64,000 nt of DNA from Spirochaeta sp. UBA5339 (GTDB lineage Bacteria; Spirochaetota; Spirochaetia; DSM-2461). Position numbers and translations under genes: made by a program. The notes under the pieces were generated by a model. It saw only the letters and a program-made list of their open reading frames with translations, searched no databases and had not been told where the DNA came from. This document shows positions 33,852 to 43,009 of the stretch, one piece after another; within the stretch, counting starts at the first letter, position 1; each line of letters begins with the position of its first letter. The stretch is taken from positions 248,001-312,000 of the forward strand of contig DHQL01000011.1 of assembly GCA_002408085.1 (NCBI GenBank). The letters run 5' to 3'.

Positions 33852-36122
33852 CTATTTTCCGTTCAGCTTGTCGATTACCGCATCCAGCTCAGGGAAGCTC
33901 AGGCTGCCGTCCCCGAAGGTCACAAGGTTCCTGAGGGGCATATAGGCAAACATGGCCTCCTTCATCTCATCGGTTACGGCCTCATCGGCTTCATCACTGC
34001 CGGGAGACTTGAAAAGCTCCTCCATGGCCTTCATCATGGGACCGATAATAGCCAGCTCAGCAGTGTCCTTCAGATCTCCCACAAGGGTATTCCGGCTGTA
34101 GGACACAGGCAGTTTCTGTGACGATTCCACAGCAACGGAACCGGTAAGGCGAATATCCCGGGATGAGCTTCCAGCAAGAATGCCGTACTCTCCGGTCTCT
34201 ACAAACCAGTCGTTGATCTCTGTGTTGAAGTAGGCAAAGGAGCGGCTGTCCAGCTCAAAACTGAGGGTTCTGGTCTCACCGGGGTCGAGGCTGACCTTAC
34301 CGAAGCCTTTAAGTTCCTTCACAGGGCGGATCGCCTCACCGGAGGGAGCTGCCACATAGAGCTGCACCGCCTCTTTTCCCGTAAGTTTTCCGGTATTCCT
34401 GACATCCACGGAGACCGTAAGATCATCAGAGTCTGTTATCTTTGAAGAGGAGAGCTTCATATTGGAGTACTCGAAGCTTGTGTAGCTCAGTCCGTGACCG
34501 AAGGGGAAGAGAACATCCATCTTTTTCTTGTCATAGTAGCGGTACCCCACAAAAATCCCTTCACGGTACTCGACCACATCCTTCTCACCAAGATAGGAGA
34601 GGTAGGAGGGATTATCCTCCAGCCTCAGAGGAAAGGTCTCGGCCAGCTTTCCGCTGGGATTCACGTCACCGAAGAGAATATCCACCACAGCTTCACCTAC
34701 TGCCTGACCGCCAAGATAGGCCTCAAGAACCGCATCCACACCTTCAATCCAGGGCATCTCGACGGGGGAGCCGTTATGAAGAACCACAACGGTCTTCTTC
34801 TGAGCCCTGCTGACCGCTTCGATCAGCCTGTCATGGCTTTCAGGGAGTCTCATATGGGAGCGGTCGTATCCTTCACTCTCATAGGAGTCCGGAAGCCCTG
34901 CAAAGACAACGGCCATATCGGCCCCCTCGGCTGCTGCAGCTGCCGCATCGATCATGGCCTGATCCACAGTATCTGAGTTCAGGGAGTAACCGGGCAGGTA
35001 GACGATCTCCGCCGCTCCGCCGAGCATCTCTTCGGCGGCCTTCAGGGCGCTGGATTCCCTGAAGGTATTGATATGGGAGCTTCCGCCCCCCTGGAACCTG
35101 GGCTTGTCGGCAAAGGCGCCGATAAAGGCGATTCTTCCCCTTTTAGGCAGAGGTAACAGGCTCTCGTTTTTCAGAAGAACCATGGACTCGCCGGCCACCT
35201 TCCGGGCCATTTTATGCTGGTCTTCCAGGTCAAAGACCGCGTCGGGGCGGCTTTCTTTCACAGCCATGTCGATGATTCTGAGAATCCGACCCACACACTT
35301 GTCCAGAACAGCCTCATCCAGGTCGCCGTCCTTTACGGCCTTGACGATATAGGCGTCGTTCTGCCCGTGAGAGCTGGGCATCTCCAGATCCAGACCGGCC
35401 TTTACACCCTCCACGCGGTTGTTTACGGCGCCCCAGTCGGAGACCACAAAGCCCTCGAATCCCCACTCCTCCCGGAGGATCTCTGTAAGGAAACGGTAGC
35501 TCTCGGAGGCATACTCGCCATTGACTCTGTTGTAGGAGCACATTACCGTCCATGGCTGTGCCTCTTTGACGGCCTTTTCAAAGGTGGGCAGGTAGATTTC
35601 ACGGAGGGTGCGCTCATCCACCCTGGAGTCCGAGGACATTCTTCTGTGCTCCTGACTGTTGGCCAGATAGTGCTTGATACTTGTTCCCACACCCTTGCTC
35701 TGAATTCCCTTTATCTGTGAGACAGCCATCTCTCCGCAGAGATAGGGGTCTTCCGAGAAGTACTCGAAGTTCCGTCCGCAGAGGGGGGAGCGCTTGATAT
35801 TGACCGCCGGCCCCAGAAGGACCCCCAGGTTCTCGGCATTGGCCGACTCTCCCAGATACTCACCCATGGTGTTGATCAGGTCCCTGTCAAAGGAGGAGGT
35901 CACAGTAACTCCCGGAGGGAAACAGACTGCCTTGATACTCTCGTTGATTCCGGCATGATCGCCGGCATCATTCTGCTTTCTGAGGCCGTGGGGGCCGTCG
36001 CTGACCATCATCTGAGGTACACCCAGACGCTCCACAGCCTTGGTTTTCCAGAAGTCCTGACCCGAGCAGAGCCCGGCCTTCTCTTCCAGTGTCATTTCAC
36101 TGATGATTTTTTTAATATCCAT
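33852..36122 (-). CDS. Glycoside hydrolase family 3 (beta-glucosidase-like)
   Basis: Intracellular beta-glycosidase (no signal peptide), 756 residues. Order: TIM barrel with nucleophile Asp in GFVVSDWGAV (about 229), the KHYLANSQEHRR substrate loop, alpha/beta sandwich (VVVLHNGSPVEMPW, VDAVLEAYLGGQAVGEA), and a fibronectin-III-like domain (FPFGHGLSYTSFEYS). A C-terminal tail of about 100 residues follows. ATG at 36122 is preferred over GTG at 36125 for SD spacing. It lies 13 bases after a TetR gene in the same operon and next to the sugar locus, so it may release the imported or sensed sugar from oligosaccharides. Confidence 0.92.
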   Translation of the reverse strand: MDIKKIISEMTLEEKAGLCSGQDFWKTKAVERLGVPQMMVSDGPHGLRKQNDAGDHAGINESIKAVCFPPGVTVTSSFDRDLINTMGEYLGESANAENLGVLLGPAVNIKRSPLCGRNFEYFSEDPYLCGEMAVSQIKGIQSKGVGTSIKHYLANSQEHRRMSSDSRVDERTLREIYLPTFEKAVKEAQPWTVMCSYNRVNGEYASESYRFLTEILREEWGFEGFVVSDWGAVNNRVEGVKAGLDLEMPSSHGQNDAYIVKAVKDGDLDEAVLDKCVGRILRIIDMAVKESRPDAVFDLEDQHKMARKVAGESMVLLKNESLLPLPKRGRIAFIGAFADKPRFQGGGSSHINTFRESSALKAAEEMLGGAAEIVYLPGYSLNSDTVDQAMIDAAAAAAEGADMAVVFAGLPDSYESEGYDRSHMRLPESHDRLIEAVSRAQKKTVVVLHNGSPVEMPWIEGVDAVLEAYLGGQAVGEAVVDILFGDVNPSGKLAETFPLRLEDNPSYLSYLGEKDVVEYREGIFVGYRYYDKKKMDVLFPFGHGLSYTSFEYSNMKLSSSKITDSDDLTVSVDVRNTGKLTGKEAVQLYVAAPSGEAIRPVKELKGFGKVSLDPGETRTLSFELDSRSFAYFNTEINDWFVETGEYGILAGSSSRDIRLTGSVAVESSQKLPVSYSRNTLVGDLKDTAELAIIGPMMKAMEELFKSPGSDEADEAVTDEMKEAMFAYMPLRNLVTFGDGSLSFPELDAVIDKLNGK

Positions 36123-36135
36123 CACACACTCCTGA

Positions 36136-36756
36136 TTATTTTTTTATGCCTTTAAGCAGAATTTTCAGATACTCATCCATAATGATCTCCAGATCATTCC
36201 GATCCACATCAATCATCACAGCTCCCCTCAGGATAAGCCGGTTATGAAGACTGCGTATTCCATTCTCAATTATCTCTTTCAGCAGTCGGCTGTCGCAACT
36301 GTTTGTAACTGAGTGATCCCGCTGACCTTCTTCTATTGCCTTAAGCATCTTATCATTCTCATCCGGTAGAAGCAGATTCTCCATCTTCTCTCTGAAGCTC
36401 TCAGGGATTCTGCTCCCGGAATAATAGCTGTCAAATTCAGCAAGGAATCTGTAAGTATCAGATAGACCCGGCGAGAGCCATCTTGATTTCAAGAGATACT
36501 CAACTTTACCAAGACCGTCTTTCAAAGCTTCATATGTTCTCTGATCTTCAATAGAGTTGATTCTGCGGATGCAGATCTTCACAATAGAGAGAGAAAGCTC
36601 CAGTTTATCCGTATAGTAACGGTACAATGAGGTACGGCTGAGGTCCACCTCGGCTGCGATATCCAGCATCCTCGTATCATAGAGGCCCTTTTCAATAAAC
36701 AGTTTCTCTGCTGCTTCGAGAATTTTGTTTCTGGTTTCATCAACCTGATAAATCAT
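36136..36756 (-). CDS. TetR-family regulator of the GH3 operon
   Basis: 206 residues. N-terminal helix-turn-helix (TRNKILEAAEKLFIEKGLYDTRMLDIAAEVDLSRTSLYRYY, about 8-47), then an all-alpha domain. The start at 36756 is chosen (GGATAGG upstream); a longer frame to 36837 does not fit. It is followed by the GH3 gene after 13 bases. CCTATCC occurs twice, 21 bp apart, at 36757-36763 and 36778-36784, just upstream of the start, and may be an operator. Sugar-linked ligand is only a guess. Confidence 0.82.
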   Translation of the reverse strand: MIYQVDETRNKILEAAEKLFIEKGLYDTRMLDIAAEVDLSRTSLYRYYTDKLELSLSIVKICIRRINSIEDQRTYEALKDGLGKVEYLLKSRWLSPGLSDTYRFLAEFDSYYSGSRIPESFREKMENLLLPDENDKMLKAIEEGQRDHSVTNSCDSRLLKEIIENGIRSLHNRLILRGAVMIDVDRNDLEIIMDEYLKILLKGIKK

Positions 36757-36898
36757 CCTATCCGATTTTGCCAATAACCTATCCTTAACACGCATATAGA
36801 ACACATGTAATATAACACGGGTTCCATAACAATTCAAATTAATATTTCTGGATTACCATTGGATTAAGGATGTATGATAAATTAAGGAGAATATCCAG

Positions 36899-37429
36899 TT
36901 GTCACATAAGACATTTGAAACTGTCCCCTACCTTATAAACCAGATTCTCATAATAAGGATTCCCGGAGACATCAGCAGCTCTTTCCCCTCCCGGGGACTC
37001 TGCTTTGCCGAAGGAGAAATCTCAGGAATACCCTTCCAGACAGCTCTGGAGCCCGACGGCGCCGGAAGCCACTGGTTTACACCGGAACCGGAACTCTGTC
37101 AAAAGGCGGGCATCAAAGCCGGCCGACCCCTATCCATAGGCATATGGCCCTCCGACCTCCGGCCCGAACCGCAGGTTCCTGTGGATATTGAAGCAGCCCT
37201 TGCCGGAAGCTCCCTGATCAAAGATGAGTGGGAGAGCCTGACTCCCCTGGCCCGGTGGGACTGGATCAGATGGATCAGATCCACGAAAAACCCGGCCACC
37301 AGACAGAAAAGAGTTGAGGTCTGCCTGGATAAGCTCCGAAAAGGGGACAGGCGGCCATGCTGCTTCAACAGAAATATATGCACCCTGACCGACCTGTCAC
37401 ACAAAGGAGTATTAAAAGATCATGAATAA
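36899..37429 (+). CDS. DUF1905 + YdeI/OmpD-associated domain protein
   Basis: 176 residues. N-terminal DUF1905-like beta domain (SRGLCFAEGEISGIPFQTALEP, then GSHWFTP) and C-terminal YdeI/OmpD-associated helices (WESLTPLARWDWIRWIRSTKNPATRQKRVEVCLDKL). Family members are linked to peptide or bacteriocin tolerance but the activity is unknown. TTG start with AAGGAG 10 bases upstream. It overlaps the next gene by eight bases and leads a four-gene plus-strand run. Confidence 0.75.
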   Translation: MSHKTFETVPYLINQILIIRIPGDISSSFPSRGLCFAEGEISGIPFQTALEPDGAGSHWFTPEPELCQKAGIKAGRPLSIGIWPSDLRPEPQVPVDIEAALAGSSLIKDEWESLTPLARWDWIRWIRSTKNPATRQKRVEVCLDKLRKGDRRPCCFNRNICTLTDLSHKGVLKDHE

Positions 37430-38060
37430 AACCGAATGGCGGAAAGAGGAAAAAGTACTCTATCTGCCCAAAAACAAGCCCATGACTTTGGAAGTCCCTG
37501 AAATGAAATTTGCCTGCATCCGGGGAGAGGGCGATCCCAACGGCCCTCATTTCCCCGAATATATAGAGGCCCTCTACGCCTTCTCCTACACCCTGAAAAT
37601 GGGACTGAAAAAGAGCCCTGCCCCGCCTGCCGGCTACTGCGACTACACGGTCTATCCCCTTGAGGGGGTCTGGGACCTGAAGGAGGAGGCCAGGGAAGAG
37701 TATAAAAGCTCAGGAGGGAAGCTGAACAAGAAGGATCTGGTCTTTACCCTTATGATCCGGCAGCCCGACTTTGTCAGTGCATCCCTCTTTGAACAGATGA
37801 AGACCCTGGCTCTTGAGAAGAAGAAACTGACCCGGCTGGCGGATCTTAGCTTCGAGACAATCACCGAGGGTCTCTGTGTACAGATGATCCATCGGGGAAG
37901 TTACGACAGCGAGCCCGGGAGTTTTGCCCTGATGGAGGAGTTCTGCAGGGCCGAGGGTCATAAACGGAAGAGCAAGGTACACCGGGAGATCTACCTTTCG
38001 GACTTCAGAAAGGTTGCTCCGGAAAAACTGAAGACAGTGCTCCGCTTCCAGGTGGAGTAA
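37422..38060 (+). CDS. GyrI-like small-molecule-binding protein
   Basis: 212 residues. Stand-alone GyrI-like domain: MTLEVPEMKFACIRGEGDPN at the start, YTVYPLEGVWDL in the middle, CVQMIHRGSYDSEPG and KVHREIYLSDFRKVAPEKLKTVLRFQV at the end. It binds small hydrophobic or cationic compounds in related proteins. It overlaps the upstream gene and is 19 bases from the DUF1801 gene. Confidence 0.82.
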   Translation: MNKTEWRKEEKVLYLPKNKPMTLEVPEMKFACIRGEGDPNGPHFPEYIEALYAFSYTLKMGLKKSPAPPAGYCDYTVYPLEGVWDLKEEAREEYKSSGGKLNKKDLVFTLMIRQPDFVSASLFEQMKTLALEKKKLTRLADLSFETITEGLCVQMIHRGSYDSEPGSFALMEEFCRAEGHKRKSKVHREIYLSDFRKVAPEKLKTVLRFQVE

Positions 38061-38079
38061 TGGGGTATCGGGAGAAGTC

Positions 38080-38445
38080 ATGAGCACCTACAGCAATTTT
38101 GAAGAGTATCTGCAGGATCAGTCAGAGGAAGCCCGGAAGGGGCTGCAAAAGCTCAGGAAGCTGATCCTCCAGGCGGCCCCTGAGGCGGAGGAGCTGATAA
38201 ACTACAACATCCCCGCATTTTCTCTTGTCCCCGGAGGAAAGAGAGACCAGCAGATTATGATCGCCGGATTCAGGAAGCATCTGGGCCTCGACCCCCATCC
38301 CCTTGTAATGGAGGCCTTTGAAGATGAACTGACGGCCTATAGAAAGGGAAAGGGATCGGTGCAGTTTCCCTTGAGGGATCCGCTACCGGCGGAGCTGATT
38401 CTAAGGATGGTCCGGTTCAGAAAGGATCAGCTGGAAAAGGAATGA
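38080..38445 (+). CDS. DUF1801 (YdhG-like) protein
   Basis: 121 residues: FEEYLQDQSEEARKGLQKLRKLILQAAPEAEELINYNIPAF, then LGLDPHPLVMEAF and KGKGSVQFPLRDPLPAELILRMVRFR, all typical of DUF1801. A role as an iron-binding or frataxin-like protein has been proposed for relatives. A GGAG lies before the ATG. It overlaps the next open frame, though the dehydrogenase probably starts at 38475. Confidence 0.82.
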   Translation: MSTYSNFEEYLQDQSEEARKGLQKLRKLILQAAPEAEELINYNIPAFSLVPGGKRDQQIMIAGFRKHLGLDPHPLVMEAFEDELTAYRKGKGSVQFPLRDPLPAELILRMVRFRKDQLEKE

Positions 38446-38474
38446 ATCCGGCTTACCCGCCGGAGGGAGGAGAG

Positions 38475-39425
38475 ATGAAAGAAGGAATGATGAAAGCTGC
38501 GGTCTGCAGAAGATACGGAGACCCCGAAGTTCTGACCCTGACCGAGAGGGAGATTCCCCTTCCCCGGAAGGACGAGCTGCAGATTGCCGTCAAGGCTTCT
38601 GCCGTCACCGCCAGCGACATCTTTATCCGCAGCTCCGATGTCCCCATCTATATGCTGATCCCCATGCGCCTGATGATAGGCATTACCAAACCGAGGCGCC
38701 CGGTACTGGGACTGGTTTTTGCCGGAGTTGTGGAAGAGTGCGGACCTGAGATAACAAGATTCAAACCGGGAGACAGGGTTTACGGCATGACGGGCTTCCG
38801 TTTCGGAGCCTATGCGGAGTATCTCTGCCTGAAGGAGAAAGACTCCAAGGCCGGGTGCATATCGCTCCTGCCCGACAGCATCCCCTTCGAGGAGTCCACA
38901 GCCGCCTCCTACGGCGGGTCTCTTGCCCTCCAGTCTCTTGAAAAGGGGAGTATAAAACCTGGAGAGAGTGTGCTGATCTACGGTGCCTCGGGAACCTCCG
39001 GAACCTTTGCCGTCCAGTATGCAAAACATCTTGGAGCCCGTGTGACGGCGGTCTGCGGCCCGGACAACCAGGAGATGGCCCAGTCCCTGGGGGCCGATGA
39101 GGTTCTGGACTACCGAAGCAGTGATGCTGTGCCCGATGGCAGCTCCTACGATTTTATGCTGGACTCCGTGGGCATATTCAAAAGCTCTCCCCTGAAGAAG
39201 GCCTGCCGGAAGGCTCTGAAAGATCCGAAACGCTATGCCTCCATCGATGACGGGGACCTTGTGCTGAGTTCCGCCCGCCTGGACCAGATCTCCCGTCTTG
39301 TATCAGAGGGAACCGTCCGCCCTGTAATGGATAGAACCTACCCACTGGAAGAGATACGGGAAGCTCATTATTATGTTCAGAAGAAGCACAAAAAGGGAGG
39401 CGTCGCCATAAGAATAGCCCCCTGA
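38475..39425 (+). CDS. Zinc-free medium-chain alcohol dehydrogenase / quinone reductase
   Basis: 316 residues. MDR fold: MMKAAVCRRYGDPEVLTL, VKASAVTASDIFIR, PVLGLVFAGVVEECGPEITRFKPGDRVYG, cofactor loop LIYGASGTSGTFAVQYAKHLGA (about 150-171). The C-terminus YPLEEIREAHYYVQKKHKKGGVAI is typical of quinone-reductase-like enzymes. No zinc-binding Cys set. NAD(P)H-dependent reduction of quinones or enals is likely. ATG at 38475 is chosen for GGAGG at 5 bases. Last gene of the run. Confidence 0.83.
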   Translation: MKEGMMKAAVCRRYGDPEVLTLTEREIPLPRKDELQIAVKASAVTASDIFIRSSDVPIYMLIPMRLMIGITKPRRPVLGLVFAGVVEECGPEITRFKPGDRVYGMTGFRFGAYAEYLCLKEKDSKAGCISLLPDSIPFEESTAASYGGSLALQSLEKGSIKPGESVLIYGASGTSGTFAVQYAKHLGARVTAVCGPDNQEMAQSLGADEVLDYRSSDAVPDGSSYDFMLDSVGIFKSSPLKKACRKALKDPKRYASIDDGDLVLSSARLDQISRLVSEGTVRPVMDRTYPLEEIREAHYYVQKKHKKGGVAIRIAP

Positions 39426-39560
39426 CAGGAGAATAAGAATGAGTTCAAGGAGAAGGAGCTGCTTACAAGAGTCTGTTATGCGGCAGCCGCCTCGGCAGCA
39501 GAGATAACCGAAGATCTGATTAATGGTCATGGGAAATCGAGGCCCGAAGGAACACAGGAA

Positions 39561-39573
39561 ATAACCCGGTTAT
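39561..39573. promoter_or_regulatory. Palindrome at the end of the oxidoreductase operon
   Basis: ATAACC-C-GGTTAT, perfect. It lies 10 bases past the DUF1667 stop. Short; could be part of a weak terminator or an operator for nothing nearby. No other feature was seen in 39426-39582. Confidence 0.25.
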
Positions 39574-39582
39574 CAGGAGCAC

Positions 39583-39945
39583 TCAGATTATGGACTTGAT
39601 TATGCTGCTGGTGGCAATCAGGTCCACCCCCAGGCCCAGAATATCCGGAATGACAACATCCCCGCAGCTCAGCGGGGAACGTACAGTATGGGAGTCTATA
39701 AGCTCCATAAGCTCATAAATTTTCTCTTTGGGAATCTCCGCAGAAACTCTGACAGGAAGCACGGGAACCTCGGGAAAGGCTGTTTTTACGGTGGTGCAGA
39801 GTACCCGGGTGGGAGATTCTATCTCTTTCAGGGCAAACTCCCTTCCCTTTCGGCAGCCATGGCCCGTAACATCCGGCTCTGAGTGTTCATCCCGGACTGT
39901 CAGTTCACAGCCCCTGGGACACAGAATACAGATTATCTCTCTCAT
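39583..39945 (-). CDS. DUF1667 CxxC protein of the glycerol-oxidation type operon
   Basis: 120 residues starting MREIICILCPRGCELTV, with a CxxCxxxC motif and later PLSCGDVVIPDILG, the DUF1667 hallmark. These proteins are usually encoded directly after a GlpA/GlpB-like flavoprotein pair in anaerobes, as here (ATGA overlap). It probably forms part of the electron-transfer complex; cofactor unproven. Confidence 0.85.
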   Translation of the reverse strand: MREIICILCPRGCELTVRDEHSEPDVTGHGCRKGREFALKEIESPTRVLCTTVKTAFPEVPVLPVRVSAEIPKEKIYELMELIDSHTVRSPLSCGDVVIPDILGLGVDLIATSSIIKSII

Positions 39946-41204
39946 AGCTCCTCCACCTCGAAGCTGACCGATGACCCCGGTTTCACAGAGTATCCGCCGA
40001 AATCAATCTCCAGCCTCTCCATTTCCGGCGGTCTCAGAAAGGGATATTTTTTCCTCAGGATCTCTCTTTCACCGGCCTTAACAACAAAGGAGCACTCTCC
40101 AAAGACCCTGGAACTGCGGAAGTAGAGTATGGAACGGCCCTGTTCCGGATCAAGGTGCTGTGGGACAAGGTAGTGGAGACCCTCTCCAGGATGGAGTTCA
40201 ACAGTGGCGGCTTTGGATGGATCTGAAGACTCCCGGCGGCAGTAGGCCGCCGCGGATCTGCCGGCACACTCGCCGCTCTCGGAAACATAATCTACCAGAT
40301 CGTTCACATGAAGGGCGTTGCCGCAGCAGAAAACGCCCTCCACTGAGGTCATCAGGTTCCCGTCACAGACCGGCCCACCTGTCCGGGGATCAAGCGTGAT
40401 ATCCAGAGTCCTGGCCAGTTCATTTTCCGGAATCAGTCCCACCGAAAGAATCAGGGTATCACACTCCACAACCTTCTCACTCCCTTCAAGGGGCCTCATA
40501 TCATTATCCACATCACAGATCTCCACAGCCTTGAGCCTGTCCTCTCCAAAGACCCTGGTTACTGTGCTGCTCAGGTAAAGGGGAATGTCAAAATCCTTCA
40601 GACACTGCTGGATATTGCGGCTCAGCCCCGAAGGTGCAGGCTTTGCCTCGTACACCCCCAGAACCTCGGCCCCCTCCAGGGTCAGGCGCCGCGCCATAAT
40701 CAGACCGATATCACCGCTTCCCAGAATCACAGCCCTTCGGGCGGGCTGCTGACCGAGGATATTGATGTAGTGCTGAGCCGCACCCGCCGTGAAAATTCCT
40801 GCCGGTCTTGTTCCGTGAATAAAGACCTGTCGTGCCGTTCTTTCACGGCAGCCGGTGGCCAGAATAAGGCTTTCTGTCCGGATTTTGTCTACCCCCTTTC
40901 GGCTGACAACCGTAAGAAGAAGTCCGCGATCCTGTTTTTCTATTCTGCTTACAAAACAGAGGGTTCGGGACTCTATATCCCTGTCTTCAAAGTCTTTTAT
41001 GAAGCGTTCTGCATACTCAGGACCCGTAAGCTGTTCCCGGAACCGGACCAGTCCGAAACCGTCATGAATGCACTGCTTGAGGATACCTCCTGTCCGGGCC
41101 TCCCTCTCTATCAGCATCACCCGGGCACCCTCATCTTTTGCAGCAATCGCCGCAGCCAGTCCCGCGGGTCCTCCTCCGATAACAAGGACATCAACATCTA
41201 TCAC
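39942..41204 (-). CDS. FAD-dependent NAD(P)-disulphide-reductase-fold oxidoreductase (GlpB-like partner)
   Basis: 420 residues. FAD motif VLVIGGGPAGLAAAIAAKDEGARV (about 6-29), GG-LK loop RTGGILKQCIHDGFG, second NAD motif AVILGSGDIGLIMARRLTLEGAEV (about 158-181), and GVFCCGNALHVNDLVD near 290. The CIHDGFG and GNALHVNDL segments match the enzyme found beside anaerobic glycerol-3-phosphate dehydrogenases. It overlaps both neighbours by four bases. It likely passes electrons from the GlpA-like subunit to a carrier. Confidence 0.85.
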   Translation of the reverse strand: MIDVDVLVIGGGPAGLAAAIAAKDEGARVMLIEREARTGGILKQCIHDGFGLVRFREQLTGPEYAERFIKDFEDRDIESRTLCFVSRIEKQDRGLLLTVVSRKGVDKIRTESLILATGCRERTARQVFIHGTRPAGIFTAGAAQHYINILGQQPARRAVILGSGDIGLIMARRLTLEGAEVLGVYEAKPAPSGLSRNIQQCLKDFDIPLYLSSTVTRVFGEDRLKAVEICDVDNDMRPLEGSEKVVECDTLILSVGLIPENELARTLDITLDPRTGGPVCDGNLMTSVEGVFCCGNALHVNDLVDYVSESGECAGRSAAAYCRRESSDPSKAATVELHPGEGLHYLVPQHLDPEQGRSILYFRSSRVFGECSFVVKAGEREILRKKYPFLRPPEMERLEIDFGGYSVKPGSSVSFEVEEL

Positions 41205-43006
41205 AGACGGCCTCCCTTTGTGCCGCCATAGCAGATTACAGAGGCATAACTGCCTTTTCTCACAGCATCGGGAGCAGTGCCCTGATGTTCTGCTATGATC
41301 TTCATCACCAGAGGACCGCAGAAGCCCCCCTGACAGCGGCCCATGCCGGGGCGCAGTCTCTTCTTGATTCCGTCTACCGTCGGAACACAGAGGGGGGAGT
41401 TCAGGGCATCTATGATCTCTCCCCTGCTGATCTCCTCGCAGCGGCAGACGATCTCTCCGTAGTCGGGATTACTTCGGATCAGGGCATCCCTCTCTTCGTC
41501 ACTCATCTCAGCAGTGCGGGGCACTGCTTTTCTAATGGGGGAGAAAGCGGGATTTCTGTCCACCTTTATCTCCTTTTCCAGATACTCTATTGCCCAGTCC
41601 CGCAGATCAACGGCAATAGCGGGAGCGGCAGTAACACCGGGAGACTGAATACCTGCAGCCTGGAGGATGTTGTCCGTAAAGATCCCCCTGCGCACCGCAA
41701 AGTCCTCCTCATAGGTCGAAGCCCGGACACCTGTAAAGTAGGCGATCACATCGCTGAATTTCAGGTCCTCGGCAATATGCTGCTGCATTCTTATTATGCT
41801 CTCAACCTCATCCGCCCTGGTGGCCCGATCCTCCCGGTCCGGAGTCTCCACCGCATTGGGCCCTACAAGCATATTGCCGTGAAGGGAGTGAATAAGGCCC
41901 ACACCCTTTGTGTGACTGCTCCCTGCCAGGGTGTTGATAAAAAACTTCATCCTCCCGGCCAGTCCCCGGGGACGGTCCTTCTGCTGATAAGGAAGAATTG
42001 AGAATGGAGATTTCCCCATGCTGGATTTGACCTGATACCCCGCCCTCTTGTCGGTGATAATATTGGTGCCTCTCCGGGGATGTATGGTAAAGGTGCGGTC
42101 GCCAGCCATTTGAGCAATGGTATCTGCATATACTCCTGCAGCATTGATTACCAGCCGGGGATAAATCCTGCCCCGGTTTGTCAGAACACTTCTGATATGT
42201 GTATTTCCGGATTCTTTAGAACTGTCCGGATCCAGCTCCATTTCCAGAACAGCCGTATTCAGGGAGATCTCCGTACCATTGGAGGCGGCATTCTCAGCCA
42301 TTGCTGCGGTCATCTCATGGGGGTTGGTAATACCTCCGGTGGGCATATGCATCCCCCCTATGGTGAAGTCCGGCAGATGGGGCTCATGGTCAAGGAGTTC
42401 ACTCCGTTTCAGATAGCGGACTCCCGGAATTCCCAGAATCCTGGCATTCAGCTTCAGAAGGGCAACGGGAATTCTCTCCCAGTTCCTGCTGCAGAGCATG
42501 GTCTGCCCCTTCTGCTCAAAGGGAACATCCAGCTGCCGGGAGAGCTCCCGATACATCCGGTTGCCCCTGATGTTGTAGTAGTGCTTCTGTGATTTCCGTG
42601 AAAAATTTATTCCCACATGAACAACGCCGCCGTTCGCCCCGGAGGCTGCCCCGGCCACATCGCTCATCTTATCCACCACAAGAGTACTCAGGTTAAATGC
42701 CGATAGTTCACGGGCCGCTGCGCATCCGGTGATTCCGGCACCGATAATAAGGACATCCACCCTGCGGCCGTCGAGAGCCCGATCCTGTAATGCCGGAAGA
42801 GAAGTCTTCTGCTCAAATCCCTTCAGTCTGATATCATTAATCACACCAAGGGAATGCTTCTTATCGACTGCGGCATGCCCGGCCTTAACGGCGATGGACC
42901 AGTCGTCCACCTCCCCCCGGAGCACGATACACCCTCTCTCCCGGGTTACCCGGATATCCGGAGAGAGAGCCCCGATTTTTTTTCGGATTTTATTCAATCT
43001 GTCCAT
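41201..43006 (-). CDS. GlpA-like FAD dehydrogenase with N-terminal BON-like and C-terminal [2Fe-2S] domains
   Basis: 601 residues. About 1-70: a BON-like alpha/beta domain (RVTRERGCIVLRGEVDDW). About 80-470: DAO-type dehydrogenase with FAD motif VDVLIIGAGITGCAAARELSAF and ASGANGGVVHVG. About 495-560: BFD-like iron-sulphur domain with CRCEEI and GMGRCQGGFC. It oxidises glycerol 3-phosphate or a related polyol phosphate. The fused BON-like domain is unlike E. coli GlpA. Three bases downstream of the APH-like gene, so one operon. The substrate should be treated as open, because no glycerol kinase is present. Confidence 0.83.
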   Translation of the reverse strand: MDRLNKIRKKIGALSPDIRVTRERGCIVLRGEVDDWSIAVKAGHAAVDKKHSLGVINDIRLKGFEQKTSLPALQDRALDGRRVDVLIIGAGITGCAAARELSAFNLSTLVVDKMSDVAGAASGANGGVVHVGINFSRKSQKHYYNIRGNRMYRELSRQLDVPFEQKGQTMLCSRNWERIPVALLKLNARILGIPGVRYLKRSELLDHEPHLPDFTIGGMHMPTGGITNPHEMTAAMAENAASNGTEISLNTAVLEMELDPDSSKESGNTHIRSVLTNRGRIYPRLVINAAGVYADTIAQMAGDRTFTIHPRRGTNIITDKRAGYQVKSSMGKSPFSILPYQQKDRPRGLAGRMKFFINTLAGSSHTKGVGLIHSLHGNMLVGPNAVETPDREDRATRADEVESIIRMQQHIAEDLKFSDVIAYFTGVRASTYEEDFAVRRGIFTDNILQAAGIQSPGVTAAPAIAVDLRDWAIEYLEKEIKVDRNPAFSPIRKAVPRTAEMSDEERDALIRSNPDYGEIVCRCEEISRGEIIDALNSPLCVPTVDGIKKRLRPGMGRCQGGFCGPLVMKIIAEHQGTAPDAVRKGSYASVICYGGTKGGRL

Positions 43007-43009
43007 CTG

